A stretch of 64,000 bases of DNA from JAHEEL01 sp963700375 (GTDB lineage: Bacteria > Actinomycetota > Acidimicrobiia > Spongiisociales > UBA5794): NCBI GenBank assembly GCA_963700375.1, contig CAVOXF010000002.1, forward strand, positions 434,001-498,000. Direction: 5' to 3'. The notes below the pieces were generated by a model. That model had not been told where the DNA came from. It saw only the letters and a list, made by a program, of their open reading frames with translations, and made no database searches. Position numbers and translations under genes: made by a program. Below, in pieces: positions 54,267-63,667 of this stretch. Every line of letters starts with the position of its first letter. Position 1 is the first letter of the stretch.

Positions 54267-55707
54267 CTACGCCGGGAGGACGGTATGACCCATCAGGTAC
54301 TCGTCCACCGCTCTGGCGCAGTGACGGCCTTCGCGGATGGCCCAGACAACGAGTGACTGGCCGCGACGCATGTCACCGGCAGCGAAGACGCCGGGGATGT
54401 TCGTGGCGTAGTCACTCTCGTCGGCGGCGACATTGCCGCGCTGGTCGATCGCGACCTCGAGTTGCTCGATCAGGCCCTCGTGGACGGGACTTGTGAAGCC
54501 CATCGCCAGGAGCACGAGGTCGGCGTCGAGTTCGAACTCCGAGCCCTCCACCTCGGCCATCTGCCAGCGGCCGTCGACGTTCTGCCACTCGACCTCTACG
54601 CCGTGGAGGCGCTCGACGCGTCCGTCGGATCCCTCGAAGGACGTCGTCGAAACAGCCCAACGGCGCTCGCATCCCTCCTCATGAGAGGTCGACGTGCGGA
54701 GACGGTTCGGCCAGTTCGGCCACGTGAGCGCCTTGTCGGGGTGCTCCGGCGGCCTTGGCAGGACCTCGAGTTGGGTGACCGATAGCCGCACCTTGACGGT
54801 TCGCGGTCCCGACGCAGTCAGCGCCGGTGTCACCGCCGCCGATGACGACGACGTGCTTGCCCTGGCCGCTGATCGGCTCCTGGTCGCCGATCGACTCGTT
54901 GCCGACCCTGCGGTTCTGCTGGGTGAGAAACGGCATGGCGAAGTGCACACCGTCGAGTTCCCGCCCGGGAACGTTGAGATCCCGTGGCTGTTCGCATCCG
55001 GCAGCCAGGACGACCGCGTCGTACTCGTTGAGCAATCGCTCGACGGGCCAGTTGACGCCGATGTGTCGGTTGACTCGGAACTCAACACCTTCGGCCTGCA
55101 TCTGGGACATCCGCCGGTCGATGGCCCGCTTCGTGAGTTTGAAGTCCGGGATCCCGTATCGGAGCAGACCGCCGATCTTGGCGTTCTTCTCGAAGACCTC
55201 CACGCTGTGCCCGGCCCGCGCCAGTTGTTGCGCCGCGGCGAGGCCGGACGGTCCTGATCCGACGACGGCAACGCGCTTGTCGGTGCGGCGCTGCGGAATC
55301 CTGGGCTCGATCCAGCGCTGGCGCCACGCCTTCTCGATGATCGAATACTCGATCGCCTTGATCGAGACCGGAGCATTGTGGAGGTTGAGCGTGCAGGCCT
55401 CTTCGCACGGTGCGGGGCAGACCCGCCCGGTGAACTCCGGGAAGTTGTTTGTCGAGTGGAGCACATCGATGGCTTCGCGCCACCGGCCGTGATAGACGAG
55501 GTCGTTCCAGTCCGGGATGAGGTTGTCGACCGGGCAACCGGAATGGCAGTAGGGGATCCCGCAGTCGATGCAGCGTGCGCCCTGCTCGGACACCTCGGCG
55601 TTGCGCAGGGGGATCGCGAACTCGCGGAAGTTCTGCCGACGTTCGTCAACCGGAAGGGCACCGGGTTGCCTGCGGTCGATGTCCTGGAAGCCGGTTGGTG
55701 AGCCCAT
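54267..55707 (-). CDS. gltD: Glutamate synthase small subunit, one-base frameshift
   Basis: The N-terminal part (ATG 55707) has the Fe-S Cys motifs CIDCGIPYCHSGCPV and CPAPCEEACTLNL, FAD site VVGSGPSGLAAA and NADPH site IGGGDTGADC. The frame breaks after GTANRQGA; the rest (SVTQLEVLPRPPE to YLMGHTVLPA) is in another frame. Removing one base near 54786-54787 restores 479 residues; length is 3n+1. Since GltD is needed for the enzyme, an assembly error is likely. Supplies electrons from NADPH to GltB. Confidence 0.9.
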
Positions 55708-58700
55708 CACACACTCCCTTCCGAGACGGTCTGCTCTGCGAGTGCCCTGCGGTACTCAACCGGGACGACCTTGTAGAAGCGGGGGAGGTACTCGTCGAAG
55801 TTGTCGAGAATCTGCTGGGCGCGCGAGCTGTTGGTGAAGCGGGCGTGGCGCTCGATGAGCTTCTTCAGGCGCCAGGCATCCCGGCTGAAGGGATCGGCGA
55901 GGAGTTCGGCGCGGGTGGGGTTCTCGGGTCCGTCGAGGGGGCCGTCGGGAACACTCAGCCGCTCGATCTCGACCATCTCGTGGTTGACCCGGGCTTCGAA
56001 GTCGCCGTCTTCGTCGATCACGTAGGCGATACCGCCGCTCATCCCGGCACCAAAGTTGCGGCCGGCCTTGCCGATCACGACGACGCACCCGCCGGTCATG
56101 TACTCACATCCGTGATCGCCGACGCGCTCCACGACCGCGATGGCGCCCGAGTTGCGCACGGCGAACCGTTCTCCTGCGCCACCGTTGAAGTAGCAGTCGC
56201 CGGAGATCGCGCCGTAGAGCACGGTGTTGCCGACGATGATCGTCTCCTTCGGAACGGTTGGACCTTCCGGCTTGGCTTCGATGATGATGCGCCCGCCCGA
56301 CAGACCCTTTCCGACGTAGTCGTTGGCGACCCCCTCGAGGTGGAGGGTGATCCCCCTCGCCAGCCATGCACCGAAGCTCTGGCCCGCGGTCCCTTTGAGC
56401 TTCACCGCGATGGTCCCCGGCGGAAGCCCGTCGTGGCCGTGTCGGCGGGCGACCTCGCCGGACAACATCGCACCAACGGATAGGTTCGTGTTCGCGACGG
56501 GCGAGACGATCGTCACCCGCTCGCCGTGTTCGAGCGCCGGCATCGCCTGCTCGATGAGTGCATTGTCGAGTGCTGCGTCGAGACCGTGGTCCTGGGATTC
56601 CGTGTTGCTGATGGCGGTATCCGCGCTCGGCTGCGGCTTGAAGAGCACACGGGAGAAGTCGAGGCCCTCGGCCTTCCAGTGTGCGATCGCCCCATTGATG
56701 CCGAGCCGATCGCTCTGTCCGATCATCCCGGCGTAGGTGCGGAAGCCCATGCTGGCCATGATCTCGCGCGTCTGCTCGGCGACGAACATGAAGAAGTTGA
56801 CCACATGCTCGGGTTCGCCGGGGAAGAGCTTGCGCAGTTCCGGGTCCTGGGTGGCGACCCCGACCGGGCAGGTGTTGAGGTGGCACTTGCGCATCATTAT
56901 GCAGCCCTCCGAGATGAGGGCGCCGGTGGCGAAGCCGACCTCGTCGGCGCCGAGCAAGGCTGCGATCACGACGTCGCGACCCGTGCGGATGCCGCCGTCG
57001 GTCTGGACCGCCACGCGCCCGCGAAGTCGATTCTCGACCAGGGTCTGGTGCGCCTCGGCCAGTCCGATCTCCCAATGGGAGCCTGCCTGCATGACCGAGG
57101 TCAGCGGGCTGGCGCCGGTGCCGCCCTCGGTGCCTGAGATGAGGATGTGATCGGCGTGTGCCTTCGCGACACCCGCTGCGATCGTGCCGACGCCGACCTC
57201 CGAGACGAGCTTGACGCTGATCCGCGCTCGCGGGTTCACGTTCTTCAGATCGTGGATGAGCTGCTTCAGGTCCTCGATCGAGTAGATGTCGTGGTGCGGC
57301 GGGGGGGAGATCAGCCCGACGCCCGGGGTGGAGTGGCGCACCTCGGCGATCCACACGTTGACCTTGTGGCCCGGGAGTTGGCCGCCCTCGCCCGGCTTGG
57401 CGCCCTGGGCCATCTTGATCTGGATGTCGTCCGCGTTGACGAGGTACTCGGTGGTGACCCCGAAGCGGCCGGAGGCGACCTGCTTGACGGCCGAGCGCAT
57501 CGAATCGCCGTTCTCGAGCGGCACGTAGCGGCTTCGCTCCTCGCCGCCCTCGCCGGTGTTCGACTTGGCGCCCATACGGTTCATGGCGATGGCGAGATTG
57601 GTGTGCGCCTCCCACGAGATCGACCCGAACGACATCGCCCCGGTGGCGAAACGCTTGACGATCTCTGACGCCGGCTCCACCTCATCAAGCGGAATCGGCT
57701 CGTCGAGGGTGTCGAGGGTGAAGAGGCCCCGCAGGTTCTTCAGCTTGCGGGTCTGGTCGTCGACCATCGCCGTGTACTTCTGGAATAGCTCGTAGTCGCC
57801 GGCTCGAACGGCGTGCTGGAGGGTGGAGATGGTCTCGGGGTTCCAGACGTGTTCTTCTCCGGTGACCCGGTAGGCGTAGTCGCCACCCACGTCGAGGCTC
57901 TGCGCCGTGTAGGTCTTCGTTCCGAATGCGGCCTCGTGACGGCGCACCGTCTCGGCGGCGATCTCGTCGAGACCGATACCTTCGATCACGGACGGGGTGC
58001 CGGTGAAGTAGTCGTCGATGAACCCGGTGTTGAGGCCGACGGCGTCGAAGATCTGTGCGCCGCAATAGGACTGGAAGGTCGAGATGCCCATCTTGGACAT
58101 CACCTTCAGCATGCCCTTCTTGATGGCCTCGACGTAGGTGTCCCTGGCCTCGGCCGGCGTCGGGGTGCCGGGCAGTTCGTCGACGAGGGACTGGATGGTG
58201 TCGATGGCGAGGTAGGGGTTGATTGCTTCTGCCCCGTACCCGCCGAGGAGGCAGAAGTCATGGACCTGCCGGGCCTCTCCGGTCTCGACGACCAAGCCGA
58301 CCTCGGTGCGCAGCCCCTCCCGAATCAGGTGGTGATGGACCGCCGCCGTTGCGAGGAGGGCCGGGATGGCGATGCGGTCGACGGCCTGGCAGCGATCCGA
58401 CAGGATGAGGATGTTGCGTCCATCCCGCACGGTCCGTGTGGCGTTTTCGCACAGCCGTTCGAGCGCCGGTCGAATGCCCGCAACACCCTCGTCGGCCGGG
58501 TAGCAGATGCTGAGTTTGCGGGTCCGGAACGCGTCGTCGACGTGGTTCTCGATGCGCCGCACGCGTTCGAGGCCGACATTGGTGAGGATCGGATGGCTGA
58601 CCTCGAGGCGCTTCTGCGTCCCGCCCATGTCGAGGTCGAGCAGGTTGGGCCTCGGCCCGATGAGCGACACGAGCGACATCACGGTCTTCTCGCGGATTGG

Positions 58701-60314
58701 GTCGATTGGCGGATTCGTGACCTGGGCGAAGCGCTGCTTGAAGTAGTCCGAGAGCATCTTCGGGCGGTCGGACAGGACGGCAGGCGGCGTGTCCCGACCC
58801 ATCGATCCGACCGGGTCCTGTCCCTGCGTGGCCATCGGTTTGAGGAAGAACTCGATGTCTTCCTTCGTGTAGCCAAAGGCTTTCTGGGCTTTGCGCAGCG
58901 TCTCAGCGTCCGGCTTCATTGACGCGACCTCGGGGGGCAGGTCGGCGATGTTGATCTGCGTTTCGTCGAGCCACTGCCGGTATGGCTTGGCGCCGGAGAG
59001 CGAGTCCTTCAGTTCCTCGTCCTCGATGATGCGGCCCTCTTCGAGGTCGATGAGCAGCATCTTGCCCGGCTGGAGCCGCCACTTCGTGACGATCTTCTCT
59101 TCGGGAATGTCGAGGACGCCCATCTCGGAGGACATCACGATGAGGTCGTCGTCGGTGACGATGTAGCGCCCGGGCCGCAGGCCGTTGCGGTCGAGGGTGG
59201 CGCCGATCTGGCGCCCGTCGGTGAACGCCACGGCGGCGGGCCCGTCCCACGGCTCCATGAGGGCGGCGTGGTACTCGTAGAACGCCTTTCGGTCGGCATC
59301 CATCAGCGGGTTGTCGGCCCAGGCTTCCGGGATGAGCAGCATCATGGCGTGCCCGAGCGAGTAGCCGCCGGCCAGCAGGAGTTCGAGGGCGTTGTCGAAG
59401 GTGGCCGAGTCGGAGGCACCGTCGCCGATGAGGGGCCAGAGCTTCTCGAGGTCGTCGCCGAGGATGTCCGACGACATGTTCTGGCGGCGAGCCATCATCC
59501 AGTTGATGTTCCCCTGGATCGTGTTGATCTCGCCGTTGTGGCAGAGGTAGCGGAACGGGTGGGCGAGCCGCCACGACGGCGAGGTGTTCGTGGAGAATCG
59601 CTGGTGGATGAGGGCGAGCGCCGATTCGGTCCGTTCGTCGGCGAGGTCCTTGTAATAGACCGAGAGGTTCTCGGCGAGCACCATGCCCTTGTAGGTGATG
59701 GTGCGCGCCGACATCGTGGGGATGTAGAACGTGCCGTCCTTGATGGCCCAGGGGGCACGCACCGCCAGCTGGGTGTGCGCCTGCTTGCGGATCACGTAGA
59801 GCCTGCGTTCGAATGCGTCGGCGTCGTTTGTTCCGTCGCCGCGGCCGATGAAGATCTGGCGGATGACCGGCTCGATCGACGTGACACTCTCGCCGAGACA
59901 CGATGAGTCGACGGGGACATCGCGCCACCCGAGCACGACCTGGCCCTCGCGGATCGTCAGCTCGCGGAGGAGGTTCTCGCAGACCACCCGGTCGATCGGG
60001 TCCTGGGGGAGGAAGATCATGCCGACGGCGTACTCGCTGGCGGGCGGGAGGTCGACGCCCTGTTCGGCCATCTCGGATCGGAACAAGGCGTCCGGGATCT
60101 GGAGCAGCATCCCGGCGCCGTCGCCGGCGAGTGGATCGGCTCCTACGGCGCCGCGGTGGGTGAGGTTGGTGAGCGCGGTGAGACCCATCTCAACGATCTG
60201 CCGGCTCTTGCGACCTTTGATGTCGGCGACGAATCCGATGCCGCAGGAGTCATGGTCGAGCCCGGGGTGGTAGAGCCCTTCCCCGCGCTGATGCTGTTGT
60301 GGATTGTTCGTCAT
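55707..60314 (-). CDS. gltB: Glutamate synthase large subunit
   Basis: 1535 residues, intact. A 23-residue propeptide precedes the mature Cys24 (DSCGIGFVAD) of the glutaminase domain. The FMN barrel has the 3Fe-4S motif Cys1138-x5-Cys1144-x4-Cys1149 (CIMMRKCHLNTCPVG), then the C-terminal GXGXG domain. Makes two glutamates from glutamine and 2-oxoglutarate with GltD. The stop overlaps the gltD start. Confidence 0.97.
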   Translation of the reverse strand: MTNNPQQHQRGEGLYHPGLDHDSCGIGFVADIKGRKSRQIVEMGLTALTNLTHRGAVGADPLAGDGAGMLLQIPDALFRSEMAEQGVDLPPASEYAVGMIFLPQDPIDRVVCENLLRELTIREGQVVLGWRDVPVDSSCLGESVTSIEPVIRQIFIGRGDGTNDADAFERRLYVIRKQAHTQLAVRAPWAIKDGTFYIPTMSARTITYKGMVLAENLSVYYKDLADERTESALALIHQRFSTNTSPSWRLAHPFRYLCHNGEINTIQGNINWMMARRQNMSSDILGDDLEKLWPLIGDGASDSATFDNALELLLAGGYSLGHAMMLLIPEAWADNPLMDADRKAFYEYHAALMEPWDGPAAVAFTDGRQIGATLDRNGLRPGRYIVTDDDLIVMSSEMGVLDIPEEKIVTKWRLQPGKMLLIDLEEGRIIEDEELKDSLSGAKPYRQWLDETQINIADLPPEVASMKPDAETLRKAQKAFGYTKEDIEFFLKPMATQGQDPVGSMGRDTPPAVLSDRPKMLSDYFKQRFAQVTNPPIDPIREKTVMSLVSLIGPRPNLLDLDMGGTQKRLEVSHPILTNVGLERVRRIENHVDDAFRTRKLSICYPADEGVAGIRPALERLCENATRTVRDGRNILILSDRCQAVDRIAIPALLATAAVHHHLIREGLRTEVGLVVETGEARQVHDFCLLGGYGAEAINPYLAIDTIQSLVDELPGTPTPAEARDTYVEAIKKGMLKVMSKMGISTFQSYCGAQIFDAVGLNTGFIDDYFTGTPSVIEGIGLDEIAAETVRRHEAAFGTKTYTAQSLDVGGDYAYRVTGEEHVWNPETISTLQHAVRAGDYELFQKYTAMVDDQTRKLKNLRGLFTLDTLDEPIPLDEVEPASEIVKRFATGAMSFGSISWEAHTNLAIAMNRMGAKSNTGEGGEERSRYVPLENGDSMRSAVKQVASGRFGVTTEYLVNADDIQIKMAQGAKPGEGGQLPGHKVNVWIAEVRHSTPGVGLISPPPHHDIYSIEDLKQLIHDLKNVNPRARISVKLVSEVGVGTIAAGVAKAHADHILISGTEGGTGASPLTSVMQAGSHWEIGLAEAHQTLVENRLRGRVAVQTDGGIRTGRDVVIAALLGADEVGFATGALISEGCIMMRKCHLNTCPVGVATQDPELRKLFPGEPEHVVNFFMFVAEQTREIMASMGFRTYAGMIGQSDRLGINGAIAHWKAEGLDFSRVLFKPQPSADTAISNTESQDHGLDAALDNALIEQAMPALEHGERVTIVSPVANTNLSVGAMLSGEVARRHGHDGLPPGTIAVKLKGTAGQSFGAWLARGITLHLEGVANDYVGKGLSGGRIIIEAKPEGPTVPKETIIVGNTVLYGAISGDCYFNGGAGERFAVRNSGAIAVVERVGDHGCEYMTGGCVVVIGKAGRNFGAGMSGGIAYVIDEDGDFEARVNHEMVEIERLSVPDGPLDGPENPTRAELLADPFSRDAWRLKKLIERHARFTNSSRAQQILDNFDEYLPRFYKVVPVEYRRALAEQTVSEGSV

Positions 60315-60443
60315 GGTTTCTCACACCCGATCGGTGTCCAACCAATTCGGAAGAACATAGGGTCGGTCCGGTCCGTTCGAGAAAAGGAACGCGAACGCCA
60401 ATTTGCTCGAACTGAGGAATGGCGGCCGCCGCTTTGCTGATCC

Positions 60444-60875
60444 TCAGTCGTCCTGGTCGATGAGGGACTGTTCGAACGCGGCGATGCCGTGAAGCGCGAG
60501 CTCCATGTCTTCGGCCTCCGGTAGTCCCGAGACGCCGACGGCTCCCACGACCATCCCGTCTACTTCAAGTGGGAATCCCCCGCCCCACGACACGTAGCGG
60601 AGCTCGCCGAAGTTGGTCATCGGGAAGCCTTCGGCGCGAGAACGCGTGCCGACGGTGAGCGACTCGTCCTGCTCCCGGGATGCGGTGTACGCCTTGTTGA
60701 TGGCGATGGTGATTGACGGCAGCTTGCACCCATCGGTCCGCAGGAAAGCCAGGAGTTCACCGTGACCGTCGACGACGGCGACCGACGCCCCCTTGTCCCG
60801 CCGCTCGAGTTCGACCCGGATGGCATCGACGACAACCAGCGCATCGGCATGACTCAATGTAGGTGTGGTGTACAA
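60444..60875 (-). CDS. GlcG/HbpS (DUF336) family protein
   Basis: 143 residues from TTG 60875, with AGGAGGT 7 nt upstream deciding the start. Core motifs: GASVAVVDGHGELLAFLRTDG, NKAYTA and GAVGVSG. Members include heme-binding HbpS and GlcG of glycolate operons. Role here unknown. Confidence 0.87.
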   Translation of the reverse strand: MYTTPTLSHADALVVVDAIRVELERRDKGASVAVVDGHGELLAFLRTDGCKLPSITIAINKAYTASREQDESLTVGTRSRAEGFPMTNFGELRYVSWGGGFPLEVDGMVVGAVGVSGLPEAEDMELALHGIAAFEQSLIDQDD

Positions 60876-60937
60876 GGGGAGACCTCCTGGGGATTTGGGG
60901 CACCCTACCCGTCATCGAGCACAGAACGGATCCGGCG

Positions 60938-61155
60938 GCCGGCAGCCGTGAGCTGTGAGTTGCAAGCTGCGAGCAAGACAGGGCGCCGCGGGGGTCCCGT
61001 CACGCGGAGGAGCGCTGCCCTATTCCTTCCCCCTAGGGGAAGGTGGCAGCGCCGCCAGGCGCTGACGTCAGGGGTCGCCACCATTCCACGCGAGCGAGAG
61101 ACCCCCTCCGACGCGCTGCGGGCGCCACCTCCCCCGAAATGGGGAGGAAGCTGTG
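60938..61155. repeat. Intergenic repeat mosaic with two hairpins
   Basis: Starts with a 7-bp array (60941-60976: GGCAGCC, GTGAGCT, GTGAGTT, GCAAGCT units). Then follow hairpin CCTTCCCC-CTA-GGGGAAGG (61025-61043) and, in opposite sense, GCGCCACCTCCCC with GGGGAGG near 61125-61145. The first hairpin also occurs at 3557. No gene in this 280-bp space. Confidence 0.65.
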
Positions 61156-62181
61156 TCAAGTCCCGCGGACGATCTCTGACACTCTGGTGCCGAGCAGGTC
61201 GATCGAGTGGAGGGCGCTCTCGTGAGGGACGGTGCCTGCGGTGTGGAGCATGAAGCGGTCGATGCCGAGTACTTCCTTCCACCTCAGGATCTTCGCAGCC
61301 ACGGTCTCCGGGTCTCCGAGCACGAGCGAACCCTCGGGGCCGCGCATCCAGTCGAACTGCTCCCGGGTCAGCGGCGACCAGCCGCGTTCCCGTCCGATGC
61401 GGTTCATGTTGGCGGTGAATGAGGCGTAGACCTGTTCGGCGGCCTCCTCATTGCTGTCGGCGATGTGGCCGAGGCCGTGGACGGCGAGCGGGATCGAGTC
61501 GGGGTCGAACCCGGATTCGGTGAGGGTCCTGCGGTAGAGGCTGGCGAACGCCCGGAACCGGACCGGATCACCGCCGATGATGGCGAGGGCAACCGGCAAG
61601 CCCATCTTCGCTGCGCGAACGATCGAGGCAGGGGTGCCGCCGACGCCGACCCAGATGGGGAGGGGGTCCTGGTGGGGCCGCGGATAGATCGGTTGGTCGT
61701 TCAGCGGCGATCGGAACTCACCGGTCCACGTGACCCGCTCGTTGTCGCGGATCTGCACGAGGAGGTCGAGCTTCTCGGCGAACAGTTCGTTGTAGTCGTC
61801 GAGCGACTGACCGAACAGCGGGAAGGATTCGATGAACGAGCCCCGCCCGACGAGCAGTTCCGCGCGACCGGACGAGATGAGGTCGAGCGTCGAGAAGTCC
61901 TGGAAGGTCCGTACGGGGTCGGCGGAGCTCAGCACGATCACGGCCGAGCTGAGTCGGATGCGCTTGGTGCGCGCCGCGGCGGCGGCGAGAGTGATGGCGG
62001 GCGCGGAGGCCGCCATGTCGATGCGATGATGCTCTCCGAGGCCGTAGACATCCAGTCCGACCTGGTCGGCCTTCTCGATCTCGGCAATGACGTTGCGGAG
62101 GCGTTCGCCGTGACTGATGATCGTGCCGCCGACGGGCTCCGGAGGAGCCTCGGCAAAGCTTGTGAGTCCGAGTTCAAACAT
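61156..62181 (-). CDS. LLM-class flavin-dependent oxidoreductase
   Basis: 341 residues of the luciferase-like monooxygenase fold: LGEHHRIDMAASAPAI, LLVGRGSFIESFPLFG and LPIWVGVGGTPAS. Uses FMN or F420. The start overlaps the end of a MarR gene on the same strand, so the regulator probably controls it. Substrate unknown. Confidence 0.92.
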   Translation of the reverse strand: MFELGLTSFAEAPPEPVGGTIISHGERLRNVIAEIEKADQVGLDVYGLGEHHRIDMAASAPAITLAAAAARTKRIRLSSAVIVLSSADPVRTFQDFSTLDLISSGRAELLVGRGSFIESFPLFGQSLDDYNELFAEKLDLLVQIRDNERVTWTGEFRSPLNDQPIYPRPHQDPLPIWVGVGGTPASIVRAAKMGLPVALAIIGGDPVRFRAFASLYRRTLTESGFDPDSIPLAVHGLGHIADSNEEAAEQVYASFTANMNRIGRERGWSPLTREQFDWMRGPEGSLVLGDPETVAAKILRWKEVLGIDRFMLHTAGTVPHESALHSIDLLGTRVSEIVRGT

Positions 62182-62739
62182 GAGGTGTCCTTTGGTTTCG
62201 GGAGCGGGTGTCGTTGCCGTTCGACCGCGGTCGACCGCTCAACTCTTCCGGTCGGCTGGTTCGGGAACGTCTCGCGTCGGCGAGGACGGCCTGGCTGATG
62301 CGAGCGAAGCTCGTCACCGAGTTGATCGAACTGTTCCGGTTCGAGCGGATCGATCACGAGTCGACGAATCAGGTCCGCGTGACCCGGCCATGCTGCCCGG
62401 AGAACTCGGTCGCCCGCCGCTGTGAGGCGTGCGGCGCGCCCTCGTCGGTCGTCGGTGATGCGGTCCCTGGTTACCCATCCGTGCTGTTCCATCCGCTGGA
62501 TGGCGTGCGAGAGGCGACTGGGGGAGAAGGAGAGGCGCTCGGCGAGTTCGGTCATGCGCATGGCATCGCCGGGTGTGGCCGCCAGCGTGGCTGAGGATTC
62601 CGAAGTCGTCGAGGCTCAAACCGGCGGAGTCGCGGAGTTGACGATCAAACGTGCTCATGAGTGTGGAGAATCCGGCCCCGACTCGTCGCCATGTGCGCAA
62701 CTCCGACATGGAGAGGCTGCTCGGTGCGGTATTGGCCAT
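62174..62739 (-). CDS. MarR-family regulator, two one-base frameshifts
   Basis: Three frame segments make one MarR protein: MSELRTWRRVGAGFSTLMS to LDDFGIL from ATG 62739; LAATPGDAMRMTELAERL with SPSRLSHAIQRMEQHGWVTR; then ARISQAVLADARRS. Removing one base near 62592 and one near 62306 gives 187 residues; total 566 nt is 3n+2, as two extra bases predict. Overlaps the LLM gene and is divergent from doxX; both are likely targets. Confidence 0.8.
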
Positions 62740-62766
62740 CGTCCCTCACCTTCGGAACACGGAATA

Positions 62767-62813
62767 GTTGAACGGTCAACAGCTTACCGTCTTCGATAAG
62801 TTGACGGTTCAAC
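62767..62813. promoter_or_regulatory. Paired MarR operators GTTGA-N4-TCAAC
   Basis: The palindrome GTTGA-N4-TCAAC occurs at 62767-62780 and 62800-62813, centres 33 bp apart or three helical turns, in the space between divergent marR and doxX. Almost certainly the MarR binding sites. Confidence 0.75.
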
Positions 62814-62838
62814 AAGTGATACGAAGGGAACATGGACA

Positions 62839-63210
62839 ATGAACACCGCACTCTGGATCGTGCAGGGCCTACTCGCTGCCGCCTTCCTGATGGCAGGCTT
62901 CATGAAGCTGTCCACGTCGAAAGCGGTGTTGTCGGAGAAGATGGGCTGGGTCGACGACTTCTCCGAAGGAACCATCAAGGCGATCGGCGTGGCCGAGCTC
63001 TTCGGCGCCGTGGGTCTGATCGTGCCGGGACTCACCGGTATCGCGCCCGTATTGGTGCCGCTGGCCGCGGTGGGGCTGGCGCTGATCCAGGCTGGGGCGA
63101 TCGTCGTTCACGCCAGGCGCGGCGAGATGCAGAATCTGGCGGTGAGCGGCGTGCTGTTCGCCATGGCTGTGTTCGTGGCCTGGGGTCGCTTCGGCGACTA
63201 CTCGCTCTAG
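62839..63210 (+). CDS. DoxX-family membrane protein
   Basis: 123 residues, four helices, beginning ALWIVQGLLAAAFLMAGFMKL, the DoxX hallmark. Often linked to quinone or thiol redox stress and to MarR-type control, as here. The ATG at 62832 is out of frame. Confidence 0.88.
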   Translation: MNTALWIVQGLLAAAFLMAGFMKLSTSKAVLSEKMGWVDDFSEGTIKAIGVAELFGAVGLIVPGLTGIAPVLVPLAAVGLALIQAGAIVVHARRGEMQNLAVSGVLFAMAVFVAWGRFGDYSL

Positions 63211-63235
63211 AGCGCTCTGCCTGGCGAGTTCCTGT

Positions 63236-63451
63236 CTACGGCATCCCGACGTTGACGGGCGTGGGGAACCCAAGTGCCGCGAGACGTTCGGCAACTCGCG
63301 ACGCGTGGTCACTGATGGTGTGGTCGGCGAGCGGTCCCGAGCAGATCGCGCACTTGAGGGCTCCGGCGTCAGGCTGATAGCCGACGCCCGGCCGAAGGTG
63401 AGAATGGCGGCCATCCGTTCGACCGCACGACGGACAGGGGTTCGTCTCCAT
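63236..63451 (-). CDS. Small zinc-ribbon protein
   Basis: 71 residues with AAGGATCG before the ATG. Two Cys pairs, NPCPSCGRTDG and LKCAICSGPLADH, suggest one zinc ribbon. Function unknown. Confidence 0.55.
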   Translation of the reverse strand: METNPCPSCGRTDGRHSHLRPGVGYQPDAGALKCAICSGPLADHTISDHASRVAERLAALGFPTPVNVGMP

Positions 63452-63513
63452 CGATCCTTCTCGCTTCCTCTATGGAATGTGCATCGGCACCGTGCGAGTG
63501 AACCTTGACGCGA

Positions 63514-63633
63514 TCAGGCCGCTGATTCGGCGGCGGAGGACGGGGGCTGCCGGCTAACTGCGAACACGCGCCATTCGTCGGGAGCCCCCTTGAGGACGTG
63601 CGTACCCCGGTCGTCGTAGACGAACCCCGAACC
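63514..63633 (-). pseudogene. Remnant of class III adenylyl cyclase C-terminus
   Basis: On the minus strand, GSGFVYDDRGTHVLKG then APDEWRVFAV and a stop at 63514-63516 match the conserved tail of actinobacterial class III cyclases (D-R-G-x-H-x-L-K-G-x-P-x-x-W-x-x-x-A-V). The catalytic domain is not present next to it; upstream sequence is the end of another gene. Looks like a gene remnant or a fused tail. Confidence 0.55.
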
Positions 63634-63667
63634 GGCGCGCCGATCCGGTCGTTTCGGAGCTGGGCGA

